Shown: positions 13,450 through 22,114, counted from the stretch's first letter. The stretch is DNA of 23,954 bases from CAYONM01 sp964405325 (GCA_964405325.1 CAYONM010000031.1:1-23954); one strand, 5' to 3'. The notes: generated by a model from the sequence alone, not told the origin. Program-made: numbers and translations.

Positions 13450-16437
13450 ATGGAGCTGATCAGCAAGATGGCAGGGGTGGTGCAATCGGTGTTGGGTACC
13501 ACCAACGAAGCTCGGGTGCGCACCTTCCGCCCGGTGGTACAGGCGGCGAATGCCTTGGAAGACACTCTGGTCGTCGAGGACGACAGTGCTCTGCGGGCTC
13601 GCAGCCAGACCCTGCGCGAGCGCCTGAGTGCCGGTGAAGATCGTGCGCTCTGCCGCGCCGAGGCCTTCGCTCTGGCCCGTGAGGTAGCCGATCGTCGCTT
13701 GGGCATGTGGGCGGCCATCACCGGCCAGAAAGCCGGGGGCGCGCCCGTGTCGGCTTTCAGCGACGAGCAGTGGGGCGACCAGTTGACCGCTGTGAACGAG
13801 GTCAAAGCGGCGCTGCAGAGCGGAACCGACAGCTGGGACATCAACGTGCCAGCAGCGGTATACGCCGTGGTCCGCAAAGCCAATCCGGTGTCCGAGCCGC
13901 CCTATCGCATGCGCGCGCACGATGTGCAGCTGATCGGCGCTTCGGTACTGGATTCTGGTCGCATTGCCGAGATGAAGACTGGTGAGGGTAAGACGCTGGT
14001 GGCCTCGGTTGCCGCTTTCTACAATGCCCTGTGCGGTCAGGCGGTGCACATCATCACCGTCAACGACTATTTGGCCAAGCGCGACGCGGATTGGAATGCA
14101 CCCACCTACCGCTTCCTGGGTGTGACGGTGGCGGCGATCCAGAACGACCAACCGCCACCGTTGCGGCAAGAGGTCTACGCCTGCGATATCGTCTACGGCA
14201 CCAACAATGAATTCGGTTTCGATTATCTGCGCGACAACCTCAAGCAGCAAAAAGAGGAGCAGGTCCAGACCCGACGCGAATTTGGCATCGTCGACGAAGT
14301 GGACTCGGTGCTGATCGACGAGGCCCGTACCCCCTTGATCATTTCCGGTCCGGCGCGCGGCCGAAAGGAATTCTACGCCCAGGCCGATGCGGTGGCACGG
14401 AAGTTGCAACCCGAGGAGCATTTCGAGGTCGATATCAAGCATCGCCAGATCACCCTCACCGACGAGGGTATCGAGGTCGCCTGTCAGGCCTTTGGGGTTG
14501 AAAATATCTACGACGCCGAGCATATGCATCTGCCGCACTTTCTCGACAACTCGCTCAAGGCGCACCATCTGTATAATAAGGACAAGGAGTACCTGGTCCA
14601 TCAGGGCGAGGTCAAGATCGTCGACGAGTTCACCGGCCGCATGATGCCCGGCCGACGTTGGTCCGATGGCCTGCATCAGGCGATCGAGACCAAGGAAGGT
14701 GTACGGGTTCAGGACGAGACCCAGACCTACGCCACCATCACTCTGCAGAATTTCTTCCGCATGTATGACAAGCTGGCTGGCATGACCGGCACGGCGATGA
14801 CCGAAGCGCAGGAATTCAACGACATCTATAAGTTGGAAACCATCGCCATCCCGACCAACCTGCCGATCATCCGTCGCGACATGGCCGACCTGATCTATGG
14901 CACTGGGCAGGAAAAACACGAGGCCATCGCCGAGGAGGTGGCGGCGCTGTATGGCATCGGCCAGCCGGTGCTGGTGGGCACGATTTCGGTCGAGGTGTCC
15001 GAGCTGCTGTCGGAATTGTTCACCCGCAAGGGCATCAAGCACAACGTGCTCAACGCCCGTCAGCATCAGCGTGAAGCCGACATCGTGAAGGATGCCGGCC
15101 AGTTGGGTGCGGTCACCATCGCCACCAACATGGCCGGTCGCGGCACCGATATCGTTTTGGGCAAGGTCTCGGGTGCTGATCTGCTGACGCATTGGCAGAA
15201 GCAGGGCATCGCGCCCAAGCGCCTGAAAGCCGACAGCCCGGAATTGGACGAGGCCTGTATCGATCTGTGGGCCAAGCAGTGGCTGGACGACAAGCAATTG
15301 GCCAAGGTGGAGGGTCAATCGCCGGCAGCCAAATTGGAGCTGATCAATCGATCCCGTCGCATGCAGGGCTGGGACGTGTTGCAGGTGCCGAGTACCTATA
15401 TGGACGGCTGCGACGTGCGCCGCCTGGGCGGTCTGCGGATCATCGGTACCGAGCGGCATGAGAGCCGACGCATCGACAATCAGCTGCGCGGCCGTTCCGG
15501 CCGTCAGGGCGATCTTGGCTCCTCGCGTTTCTATCTCAGTCTGGAAGACGACCTGATGAAGCGCTTTGCCGGCCCGACCATGGCCAACATGATGCGCTCC
15601 ATGGGCCTGAAGGACGGCATTCCCATCGAGAGTCGCATGGTGTCGCGTTCGGTGGAAAAAGCGCAGAAGCGGGTTGAGGAATACCATGCCGGTATTCGCA
15701 AGAATCTGCTGGAATACGATCAGGTCGCCAACCTGCAGCGCAGCCAGGTCTACTCCCAGCGCAATCGGATCCTGGAAGGGGAGGGGTTGCAGGAGCTGCT
15801 GCTGGATTTCATCAGTCAGTGCTTGGACGACTTGGTCCAGGAAGCCGCTAGCGATGGTACTCGTGGCGAGGCACTGGCCAAGAGCATCAGCACGCGTTAC
15901 GGCGAGTTGACCGGCCAGCCCGAGCCCGACGCCGATCAGATCCCGGTGCGCGAGGGCGGCGATGCCTGTCGTGATCGACTGATGGATTTCTGTCGTGGTG
16001 CCCTGAGCGAACGGCAGCAGGGCTGGGGGCAGGTGTACGATCAGGTGTTGCGCTTCATCCTGCTGGAGACCATCGACCGGCACTGGATGCAGCATCTCTA
16101 CAATATGGACCATCTCCGTCATGCCATCGGGCTGGAAGGCTACGGCCAGAAGGACCCGAAGATGCGCTTCAAGGAGGAGGGCTTCAAGCTCTTCGTCGAC
16201 ATGTATCAGCTGATCCGTCAGGACCTGACGCGATTGATCTTCCGGGTCCAGATCCAAGCCGAGCAGCCGAATACGCCCGAGTCGCAGTTACAGGCCGGTG
16301 GCTTCCAGCCGGCGGGCCGGGTCGAGACCAAGCAGATGAAGACCCTGGGTCCGCAGGGCCCGCGCGAGCAGCCGAAACCGGACGATCCCTGCCCGTGCGG
16401 TTCCGGTGCGCCGTATCGACAGTGCCATGGGATGTAG
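13450..16437 (+). CDS. secA: Preprotein translocase ATPase SecA
   Basis: SecA drives unfolded preproteins through SecYEG by ATP hydrolysis. The 995-residue product shows Walker A in MKTGEGKT (G178-T182), the DEAD-type Walker B in VDEVDSVLIDEARTP (D282, E283), YGTNNEFGFDYLRDN, ATNMAGRGTDI, and the arginine-finger region QLRGRSGRQGD. The C-terminal zinc tail CPCGSGAPYRQCHG (C981, C983, C992, H993) normally binds SecB and phospholipid. It is about 90-150 residues longer than most proteobacterial SecA. Added sequence includes an N-terminal region before the DEAD core with an unusual insertion (about 90-130) and a segment after ATNMAGRGTDIVLGK. Wording such as IESRMVSRSVEKAQ and IRKNLLEYDQV resembles Planctomycetota/PVC homologues as I recall them. 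GGGAG lies 10 bases before the ATG. It likely leads the secA, cobA-hemD, manA run. Confidence 0.98.
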   Translation: MELISKMAGVVQSVLGTTNEARVRTFRPVVQAANALEDTLVVEDDSALRARSQTLRERLSAGEDRALCRAEAFALAREVADRRLGMWAAITGQKAGGAPVSAFSDEQWGDQLTAVNEVKAALQSGTDSWDINVPAAVYAVVRKANPVSEPPYRMRAHDVQLIGASVLDSGRIAEMKTGEGKTLVASVAAFYNALCGQAVHIITVNDYLAKRDADWNAPTYRFLGVTVAAIQNDQPPPLRQEVYACDIVYGTNNEFGFDYLRDNLKQQKEEQVQTRREFGIVDEVDSVLIDEARTPLIISGPARGRKEFYAQADAVARKLQPEEHFEVDIKHRQITLTDEGIEVACQAFGVENIYDAEHMHLPHFLDNSLKAHHLYNKDKEYLVHQGEVKIVDEFTGRMMPGRRWSDGLHQAIETKEGVRVQDETQTYATITLQNFFRMYDKLAGMTGTAMTEAQEFNDIYKLETIAIPTNLPIIRRDMADLIYGTGQEKHEAIAEEVAALYGIGQPVLVGTISVEVSELLSELFTRKGIKHNVLNARQHQREADIVKDAGQLGAVTIATNMAGRGTDIVLGKVSGADLLTHWQKQGIAPKRLKADSPELDEACIDLWAKQWLDDKQLAKVEGQSPAAKLELINRSRRMQGWDVLQVPSTYMDGCDVRRLGGLRIIGTERHESRRIDNQLRGRSGRQGDLGSSRFYLSLEDDLMKRFAGPTMANMMRSMGLKDGIPIESRMVSRSVEKAQKRVEEYHAGIRKNLLEYDQVANLQRSQVYSQRNRILEGEGLQELLLDFISQCLDDLVQEAASDGTRGEALAKSISTRYGELTGQPEPDADQIPVREGGDACRDRLMDFCRGALSERQQGWGQVYDQVLRFILLETIDRHWMQHLYNMDHLRHAIGLEGYGQKDPKMRFKEEGFKLFVDMYQLIRQDLTRLIFRVQIQAEQPNTPESQLQAGGFQPAGRVETKQMKTLGPQGPREQPKPDDPCPCGSGAPYRQCHGM

Positions 16438-16446
16438 ATCCGGCTT

Positions 16447-17985
16447 ATGACCGTTTACCTGGTCGGCGCCGGTCCCGGAGATCCCGGTTTGATCACGTTG
16501 CGGGCGCTCCAGCTGGTACAGCGCTGCGACTGCATCATCTATGATTATCTGGCCAATCCGTCGTTGCTGGCAGAAGTGCCGGCGGCGGCCGAGCGGCTGT
16601 ATGTCGGGAAGATCGGCGCCGCGCCAGATGGCCGTCGGCCGCCGGCGCAGGATGATGAACGCGTGCGGCGCGCCACCTGGAAGCAGGCGGATATCAATCA
16701 ACTATTATTGGAAAAGGCCCGGCATCATCACTGCGTGGTGCGTCTGAAAGGCGGCGATCCTTTCGTGTTCGGCCGCGGCGCCGAAGAAGCCGAAGTGCTG
16801 CAGCAGGCTGGCATTCCGTTTGAGATCGTACCCGGTGTCACCGCTGGGGTGGCGGCGACGGCCTACGCTGGCATTCCGGTAACCCACCGCAAAAACGCCT
16901 CTTCGGTGGTCTTTTTGACCGGTCGCGAACATCCCGATAAAAAACGCAGCGCGCACGATTGGGATGCCCTGGCCGGCATCGGTACCATTGTCTGTTATAT
17001 GAGTGTCAGTAAGTTGGAGGAGGTCAGCGGTGAACTGCTTGCTCGCGGTCGTTCGCCACAGACGCCGGTGGCCATGATCCAATGGGGCACCTATGTCAGC
17101 CAGCGGGTGCTGGTGGCGGATTTGGCGACGGTTGCCGATGAGGCCCGTCGGCAGGGTATTGGTTCACCGAGTATCATCGTCATCGGCGAGGTGGTGCGTT
17201 GTCGCGAACAACTGGCTTGGTTTGATAAACGGCCCTTGTTCGGTCGAAACATAGTGGTGACTCGTGCCCGCGAGCAGGCCTCCCAGCTCAGCCAGCTGCT
17301 GGCGGAAGCGGGAGCCGAGGTGATCGAATGGCCGCTGGCGCGTTTCCGTGCCGATGATCAGGGCCTGGCCGCTGCCATTGCTGCCCTGCCGGAAAGCGAG
17401 TACGTCGCGTTCACCTCGGCCAACGCGGTGCGTTTCTTGACCGAGGAATTGTCCCGGCAGGGCTTGGACGCGCGCGCCTTTCGTGGCCAGGTGGCGGCGG
17501 TGGGCGAGGCTACGGCTCAGGCCCTGGCCGACTTCGGCATCCGCGCCGATCTGGTTCCGGCCCAGGCCGATGCTGGTCAGCTGGCTGCGGCGCTGCAAAC
17601 CGCTGGCGCGCGGCAGGTGTTGCTGCCGCAGGCTGGCAATGCCCGGCCGGTGCTGCGGCAGGCGTTGACGGGTGCCGGTATCGTCGTGCAGGTCGAAACC
17701 GTCTACCAGAGTGAGACCCTTAGGGAGGTCACGCTGCCGCGGTCGGATCTCGATGCCGTGACCTTCGCTTCGGCCGCGACCGTCGACCGTTTCTGCCAGG
17801 CGACCACCGCTGATGAGCGCGCCGCGTTAATCCAGCGGGGCTGCGTCTTCGTGGCCATCGGCGCGCAGACCGCCGCCCGGGTCCAGGGGCACCAGCTGCC
17901 CCTTGCCGGTACTGCCGAGCAGGCCAGCCTGCCGGCCCTGGTGGACGCCGTGATTGCCGCCCTGGCCCCTGGAGAAGCCTCATGA
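16447..17985 (+). CDS. cobA-hemD: Uroporphyrinogen-III C-methyltransferase / uroporphyrinogen-III synthase fusion
   Basis: The 512-residue protein joins two enzymes. Residues 1 to about 250 are SUMT (CobA), which uses SAM to methylate uroporphyrinogen III twice to precorrin-2. Evidence is VGAGPGDPGLITLRA at 6-20, RLKGGDPFVFGRGAEE near 100-115, PGVTAGVAA and the PVTHR loop. Residues about 265-510 are HemD, which closes hydroxymethylbilane to uroporphyrinogen III: IVVTRAREQASQLSQLL, FTSANAVRFL, VAAVGEATAQAL, VTFASAATVDRF and AIGAQTAA. The fusion directs tetrapyrrole flux to siroheme or corrinoids and is known from Gram-positive bacteria and several other phyla. It starts 9 bp after the secA stop with a weak ribosome site, and its end overlaps manA by 4 bp (ATGA). 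No other tetrapyrrole genes are nearby. Confidence 0.96.
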   Translation: MTVYLVGAGPGDPGLITLRALQLVQRCDCIIYDYLANPSLLAEVPAAAERLYVGKIGAAPDGRRPPAQDDERVRRATWKQADINQLLLEKARHHHCVVRLKGGDPFVFGRGAEEAEVLQQAGIPFEIVPGVTAGVAATAYAGIPVTHRKNASSVVFLTGREHPDKKRSAHDWDALAGIGTIVCYMSVSKLEEVSGELLARGRSPQTPVAMIQWGTYVSQRVLVADLATVADEARRQGIGSPSIIVIGEVVRCREQLAWFDKRPLFGRNIVVTRAREQASQLSQLLAEAGAEVIEWPLARFRADDQGLAAAIAALPESEYVAFTSANAVRFLTEELSRQGLDARAFRGQVAAVGEATAQALADFGIRADLVPAQADAGQLAAALQTAGARQVLLPQAGNARPVLRQALTGAGIVVQVETVYQSETLREVTLPRSDLDAVTFASAATVDRFCQATTADERAALIQRGCVFVAIGAQTAARVQGHQLPLAGTAEQASLPALVDAVIAALAPGEAS

Positions 17986-18947
17986 CACTCGATGTCCCGC
18001 TCGCCTTCACCCCTGTCTACCAGACCGTGGTCTGGGGTGGTCGGCGCATGGCCCAGTGGCGGGACGACCTGCCCGAGGGGAAGATCGGCGAAAGCTGGGA
18101 TATCGCCGATCAGGAGCGTGGCATGTCGGTGGTGGCCGCCGGGCCACTGGCCGGCACCAGCCTGCGCGAACTGGTGCGTGCGCACGGCCAGGAACTGGTC
18201 GGCACGGCTTTTCAGGGCGAGGAGTTTCCACTGCTGGTCAAAGTGTTGGATGCCAACGACCGGTTGTCGGTGCAGGTCCATCCCGATGACGAATTGGCGC
18301 AGCAGCTGGGTGTCGCCAAGCGCGGCAAGACTGAGTGCTGGTACCTGATCGGCGATGGCGGCGAATTGTTCCAGGGCACGGCGGCAGGGGTCGATGCCGC
18401 CGCCTTTGAACAGGCCATCGAGCAGCAGCAGGTCGAATCCTGTCTGAACCGTTTTGAGACCGTCGATGGCGATTTTTTCTTCATGCCGGCGCGCACTGTG
18501 CATGCCTTGGGTACTGGCTGCCTGTTGTTTGAAATTCAACAGAGCTGCGACTGCACCTTCCGTGTCTACGACTGGGGGCGGGTCGGCCTGGACGGCAAGC
18601 CACGGCCGCTGCATGTTGCCGAGAGCCTGCAGACCATCGACTTCGCGGCGCAGCAGTACGGTCCGGTAGCGACGGATTGGCAGGAGCATCCTCAGGGTGG
18701 TACCGTACGCGGTTTGGCCAGTTGCCAGTACTTCACCGTCGCCGAACGGCGTGGCAGCAACTTGGCCCAGCGCGGCAATCAGGTCTGTCACATCGTCTGC
18801 TGTATGGCTGGCAGCGGTCGTCTGCGGAGCGCCGGTGGGGAGTTGCCTTTGCAGCCCATGCACAGCTACCTGGTGCCGGCTGCTGCCGGTGACTGGCAGG
18901 CTGTGGGGGCGGATCTTCGTCTGCTGGTGGCGCAGCCAGTGCTGTAG
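17982..18947 (+). CDS. manA: Mannose-6-phosphate isomerase, type I, short class
   Basis: The 321-residue cupin enzyme interconverts fructose-6-P and mannose-6-P and would feed ManB encoded on the other side of secA. Zinc ligands are visible: Q98 and H100 in SVQVHPDDE, E118 in KTECWYL, and H174 in ARTVHALG. The TFRVYDWGR block (about 192-200) is typical of the short (about 315-residue) class found in Bacillus and many other bacteria. The start is set by GGAG 7 bases upstream and the ATGA overlap with the cobA-hemD stop, indicating translational coupling. The C-terminal cupin half is present and complete. The alternative is a related sugar-phosphate isomerase, but all signature residues favour ManA. 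Confidence 0.94.
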   Translation: MTLDVPLAFTPVYQTVVWGGRRMAQWRDDLPEGKIGESWDIADQERGMSVVAAGPLAGTSLRELVRAHGQELVGTAFQGEEFPLLVKVLDANDRLSVQVHPDDELAQQLGVAKRGKTECWYLIGDGGELFQGTAAGVDAAAFEQAIEQQQVESCLNRFETVDGDFFFMPARTVHALGTGCLLFEIQQSCDCTFRVYDWGRVGLDGKPRPLHVAESLQTIDFAAQQYGPVATDWQEHPQGGTVRGLASCQYFTVAERRGSNLAQRGNQVCHIVCCMAGSGRLRSAGGELPLQPMHSYLVPAAAGDWQAVGADLRLLVAQPVL

Positions 18948-19027
18948 TCGAGCAAGGCCGCCCCGGCGACCGACTTGCGCCGGCCCGGCTTGGCCCCAGC
19001 CTGTGGCGCCCCAGGTTCGGAGCATCG

Positions 19028-20164
19028 ATGACATTCACGCCCATTCCCGAGGTGATCGCAGCCATCGCGCGCGGTGAAGCCATCGTCCTGGTAGACGACG
19101 AGGCACGCGAAAACGAGGGTGATATCGTGATCGCTGCCGAGCATGCCGCCCCCGAACAGATCGCCTTCATGGCCACCAAAGCCTGTGGTCTGATCTGTTT
19201 GGCCATGGACGGGCAGATGTTGGACCGTCTTCGCTTGCCGCTGATGACCCGCGACAACCGCGAGGCCCTCGGTACCGCCTTCACTCTGTCGGTGGATGCC
19301 GCCGACGGCATTACCACCGGCATCTCGGCCGCCGATCGGTCCTGCACCGTGGCGACCTGCATTGCTGACACCGCTCATGCTGATGACCTGGTCACCCCCG
19401 GACACGTGTTCCCGCTGCGCGCCCGCGAGGGCGGCGTGTTGGTGCGGGCCGGGCACACCGAAGCGGCTGTCGATCTGGCTCGGTTGGCCGGCTGCAAGCC
19501 GGCTGGGGTGATTTGCGAGATCATGAAACCCGATGGTGAAATGGCACGCTTGCCGGATCTGCGCACGTATTGCCAGGAGCACGGTTTGCTCCTGGCGTCC
19601 ATCGCCGACCTGATCGCCTATCGTGAGGCGCGGGAGCAGCTGATCGAATTGCAAGCCTCCGGGCCGGTGGAGACGGATGTCGGCGTGTTCCAGGCCTATG
19701 TCTATCGCAATGCCATTACCACCGAGCATCACCTGGCCCTGGTCATGGGTGACGATCTCGGGCCCGAGCAGGAGCAGGAGGGTGACCCGGTGCTGGTGCG
19801 AGTGCAGCAGGAGACCGTATTTGGTGATGTCCTGCCCTCGACCCGTCTGCCGGGCGCGGGTTCGGCGCGACATTCGTTGCGCCGTATCGCGGAAAACGGC
19901 CGCGGTATTCTGCTGCTGATCCACGATGCGTCCGGCAGTCGTATGGTAGCGCAGCTGCGGCATCTCGGTGGTACCGTGCATCAGACGCACTATGATAACG
20001 AGTTGCATATGGACCCCCGCCACTACGGCATCGGCGCCCAGATCCTGCGTCATTTGGGGGTGCGGCGCATGTGCCTGCTGACCTCGACACCGCAGTGCTT
20101 CCACGGCCTGGGTGGGTATGGTCTGCTGATCCAAGACTACATCGATCCTGTCGGAGTCAGCTGA
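19028..20164 (+). CDS. ribB: 3,4-dihydroxy-2-butanone-4-phosphate synthase with degenerate GTP cyclohydrolase II-like domain (RibBX type)
   Basis: The 378-residue protein has an intact RibB domain (about 1-205), which converts ribulose-5-P to dihydroxybutanone phosphate for riboflavin synthesis. Visible sites are DDEARENEGD (23-32), the ISAADRSCT stretch and GHTEAAVDLARLAG near 142. The second half has the GTP cyclohydrolase II fold pattern (PVLVRVQQETVFGDVL, HYGIGAQILRHLGVRRMCLLT). However, the zinc cysteines of the usual GDxxGSxRCDC block are replaced by FGDVLPSTRLPG, and the EGRGIGL segment is missing. That half is therefore unlikely to have GTP cyclohydrolase activity, as in the described RibBX proteins, and a separate RibA should exist elsewhere in the genome. 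GGAG lies 5 bases before the ATG. The stop abuts the panD start directly. Confidence 0.93.
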   Translation: MTFTPIPEVIAAIARGEAIVLVDDEARENEGDIVIAAEHAAPEQIAFMATKACGLICLAMDGQMLDRLRLPLMTRDNREALGTAFTLSVDAADGITTGISAADRSCTVATCIADTAHADDLVTPGHVFPLRAREGGVLVRAGHTEAAVDLARLAGCKPAGVICEIMKPDGEMARLPDLRTYCQEHGLLLASIADLIAYREAREQLIELQASGPVETDVGVFQAYVYRNAITTEHHLALVMGDDLGPEQEQEGDPVLVRVQQETVFGDVLPSTRLPGAGSARHSLRRIAENGRGILLLIHDASGSRMVAQLRHLGGTVHQTHYDNELHMDPRHYGIGAQILRHLGVRRMCLLTSTPQCFHGLGGYGLLIQDYIDPVGVS

Positions 20165-20527
20165 ATGCAACGACACATGCTGCTATCGAAAATCCACCGC
20201 GCTGCGGTGACCGACTGTCATCTGGATTATGCCGGTAGTCTGACTGTCGACATCGAGCTGTTGGAGCGCGCCGGCATGCTGATCCACGAAAAAGTCCAGG
20301 TGGTCAACATCAACAATGGCGCGCGTTTCGAGACCTATCTGATCGAAGGGCGGCGCGGCAGTCGCGAGCTTGTGGTCAACGGCGCGGCGGCGCGTCTCTG
20401 CCAACCGCAAGACCGCATCATCGTCCTGGCCTATGCCGTGGTCGACCAAGCCGAGTTGGCGGATTTCAGGTCCACCGTCTTGGTCTGCGATGAACAGAAC
20501 CAGGTGATCGAGACCATCCGCTCCTAA
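20165..20527 (+). CDS. panD: Aspartate 1-decarboxylase proenzyme
   Basis: The 120-residue proenzyme makes beta-alanine from aspartate for pantothenate and CoA. The self-cleavage site is in DYAGSLTVD at Gly24-Ser25, the same positions as in E. coli PanD; Ser25 becomes the pyruvoyl cofactor. K9 and H11 (SKIHRAAVT), NGAR, TYLIEG and NGAAARLC are further family features. The length is typical. The ATG follows the ribB TGA with no spacer, and its ribosome site (GGAG at 20153-20156) lies in the end of ribB, so the two are coupled. Whether a PanM/PanZ-type maturation factor is needed cannot be told. Confidence 0.96.
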   Translation: MQRHMLLSKIHRAAVTDCHLDYAGSLTVDIELLERAGMLIHEKVQVVNINNGARFETYLIEGRRGSRELVVNGAAARLCQPQDRIIVLAYAVVDQAELADFRSTVLVCDEQNQVIETIRS

Positions 20528-20633
20528 ACCCGAATTGCCCAAAAGCCTTTTTAGGCCGGTGTTTGGCGGGGGGTTGGTGAAACACGGCGTACAGGCAGGG
20601 GCCTCAGGCGCATAGACCTGACGATGTGCTGGT

Positions 20634-20649
20634 CCAGACTGCCGTCTGG
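20634..20649 (+). promoter_or_regulatory. Hairpin overlapping the ribosome binding site of the next gene
   Basis: CCAGAC and GTCTGG form a perfect 6-bp stem with a TGCC loop. The last two stem bases are the first two of the GGAG that serves the ATG at 20659, so folding would partly mask it. Confidence 0.4.
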
Positions 20650-20658
20650 AGACGTGTT

Positions 20659-21873
20659 ATGGCTTATTCGCGCCGCAGCCGGCGCTCGCGCCAGGCGGGT
20701 AGTCAGAGTTCCGAGCCTAGCAGCAGTGCCCGGACTGCCCAGGTGCGGCATGCCGAGTCGGATGCAGCGGGTATTGAAGAAGAACAACAGTATGATGCCG
20801 CCGAAACTGATGCTGTTGCAGAAGAAGAAGAAGCGGGTGGCAGTCGCAGCAGCCGTCGGACAGCCACCAGTCGTCGTAGTAGTCGGAAATCAAGTCGGAC
20901 CACGCAGCGGAAGAGCCGTGGCAAGACCAAAGCACCAGCGATTGAGCTGAGCCCGGAGGAACTGCAGACGCAACAGGAGCAGCGCGCCCAGCTGATCCGC
21001 ATGGTGGGCGGGAGTATCGTGGTTGCTGTGGTGATCGTGGTTCTGGTCGTCCTGATGTTGCCGAATCCGACTGTGGATGAGGCCAGGGCCAAATTGCAAC
21101 AGGCCAGTAGCCATTTCAAGGAAGTCAGCGCCCTGATCAACCAAGCGCAGGTGGAGCAGGCCCAAACTGGTTTGCAGCGTTTGCGTGAATTGCTGGACGA
21201 CCCCGTTTATGCCCAGGCCGACGCCAGCTATCAGCAGCGCGCCGAAGCCCTGCAGCAGCGCCTGCAGCCCTTGCAGGAGAAAGTGCAGGGTGCGCTCGAT
21301 CGCCGTGCTGCCGAACGGAATCTGGCGGTGCTCAAGCAACGTCTGTCGAATGTCCGCAGCGAGACCGACTTGGCAGCGTTACTGGGTCTTTTGGAGGGTT
21401 TTCGGCGCAATCCGATCGATCCTGCCGGAGTCGCATTGGCGAATCCCGATCAGCACTATAGCGATCTGATCGTGCAGGTATTGGATAAGGAGCGCGTGAT
21501 CGAGGCCGAACAGACGCGCCGTGCCGATACCAGCGGTATCGAACAGGAAGCCCGCACCAGCATCGAGAGGCTGGTGCAGAAACGTGAATATAAGAACGCC
21601 GCCACGAAATTGGCGGAATTCAAGCAGCAGGCGCCGACTGCCGACTTTGCCGCTCTTGACAGCTATGTAGTTGACTCGCAAAAGCGGGAATGGGAAGCGA
21701 TTCGCGATCAGGTTCGGCAGAAGGTCCAAATCGCCAGCGGCGCTGGCGCCAGCGACAGTGTGCGGGAAGCCGAGCGCCAGGCCGCCAGCGAACTGCTGAA
21801 ACAGGTCGAAGAGAATTACGAGGACGAATACGTCCAACAGGCCGAGGCCCTGCGACGAGAATTGTCGCTGTAG
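20659..21873 (+). CDS. Bitopic membrane protein with charged-block N-terminus and helical C-terminal domain, unknown
   Basis: I do not recognise a family. The 404-residue product has three charge blocks: a short basic start (MAYSRRSRRSR), an acidic stretch at about 33-58, and a Ser/Arg/Lys-rich basic stretch at about 61-91. A single membrane helix follows at about 115-134 (VGGSIVVAVVIVVLVVLML). Residues 137-404 are predicted all-helical with TPR- or coiled-coil-like spacing (ALINQAQVEQAQTGLQRLRELLDD, ALQQRLQPLQEKVQGALD). The basic blocks suggest N-in topology, with the helical domain in the periplasm. GGAG lies 7 bases before the ATG, which is 131 bp after panD. The basic/Ser-rich tail could contact nucleic acid or the membrane; that is speculation. 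The frame is intact and codon use fits its neighbours. Confidence 0.85.
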   Translation: MAYSRRSRRSRQAGSQSSEPSSSARTAQVRHAESDAAGIEEEQQYDAAETDAVAEEEEAGGSRSSRRTATSRRSSRKSSRTTQRKSRGKTKAPAIELSPEELQTQQEQRAQLIRMVGGSIVVAVVIVVLVVLMLPNPTVDEARAKLQQASSHFKEVSALINQAQVEQAQTGLQRLRELLDDPVYAQADASYQQRAEALQQRLQPLQEKVQGALDRRAAERNLAVLKQRLSNVRSETDLAALLGLLEGFRRNPIDPAGVALANPDQHYSDLIVQVLDKERVIEAEQTRRADTSGIEQEARTSIERLVQKREYKNAATKLAEFKQQAPTADFAALDSYVVDSQKREWEAIRDQVRQKVQIASGAGASDSVREAERQAASELLKQVEENYEDEYVQQAEALRRELSL

Positions 21874-21902
21874 CTGCAGGCCCGGTTATAGCTGCATGCC
21901 CT

Positions 21903-21929
21903 CCCCTGGCCTGGTGATCCGGCCGGGGG
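21903..21929. terminator. GC-rich stem-loop after the membrane-protein gene, possible terminator
   Basis: CCCCTGGCC pairs with GGCCGGGGG (one T-G wobble) around a 9-base loop, 30 bp after the stop codon. There is no T-run, so it would act, if at all, as a factor-dependent or processing structure. Confidence 0.3.
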
Positions 21930-22058
21930 GTGGCGCCCGCTTGCGGTGGTAGCAACCGATTACTAGAATTTAATGTTGGATCTTCTTCTTTAAGACAAAG
22001 TTGTTTCCGGCGTGAGATGCTGGCGTCCTAAAGGCGTAGCCCCTAGAAGAAAGAGCGA

Positions 22059-22114
22059 AAACCGGGCGCCGCTCGATACGATTGAACCCGTGGGTTCCGG
22101 GCGGCGCCCGGTTT
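22059..22114. repeat. Perfect 14-bp stem-loop with nested inner hairpin
   Basis: AAACCGGGCGCCGC (22059-22072) and GCGGCGCCCGGTTT (22101-22114) are exact inverse complements. The 28-base loop contains a second hairpin, GAACC/GGTTC (22084-22097). The A-stem-T arrangement could be a bidirectional terminator between the upstream gene and the sensor gene, or a structured RNA leader. The T-run is only GTTTGTATT. Confidence 0.6.

Noticed and set aside
12871..16257. 1128-codon open frame on the minus strand opposite secA and the manB/secA leader
   Set aside because: It is antisense to unmistakable SecA with all motifs. The product is His/Gln/Leu-rich without any recognisable fold, and such long antisense frames are common in GC-rich genes with biased third positions.
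20536..20560. Terminator after panD
   Set aside because: Only a 4-bp GCCT/AGGC stem with a T-loop, and no T-run on the plus strand.
22059..22114. tRNA-like element because of the GAACCC...GGGTTC arm
   Set aside because: No acceptor stem, D-arm or anticodon arm at tRNA distances; the outer stem is 14 bp.
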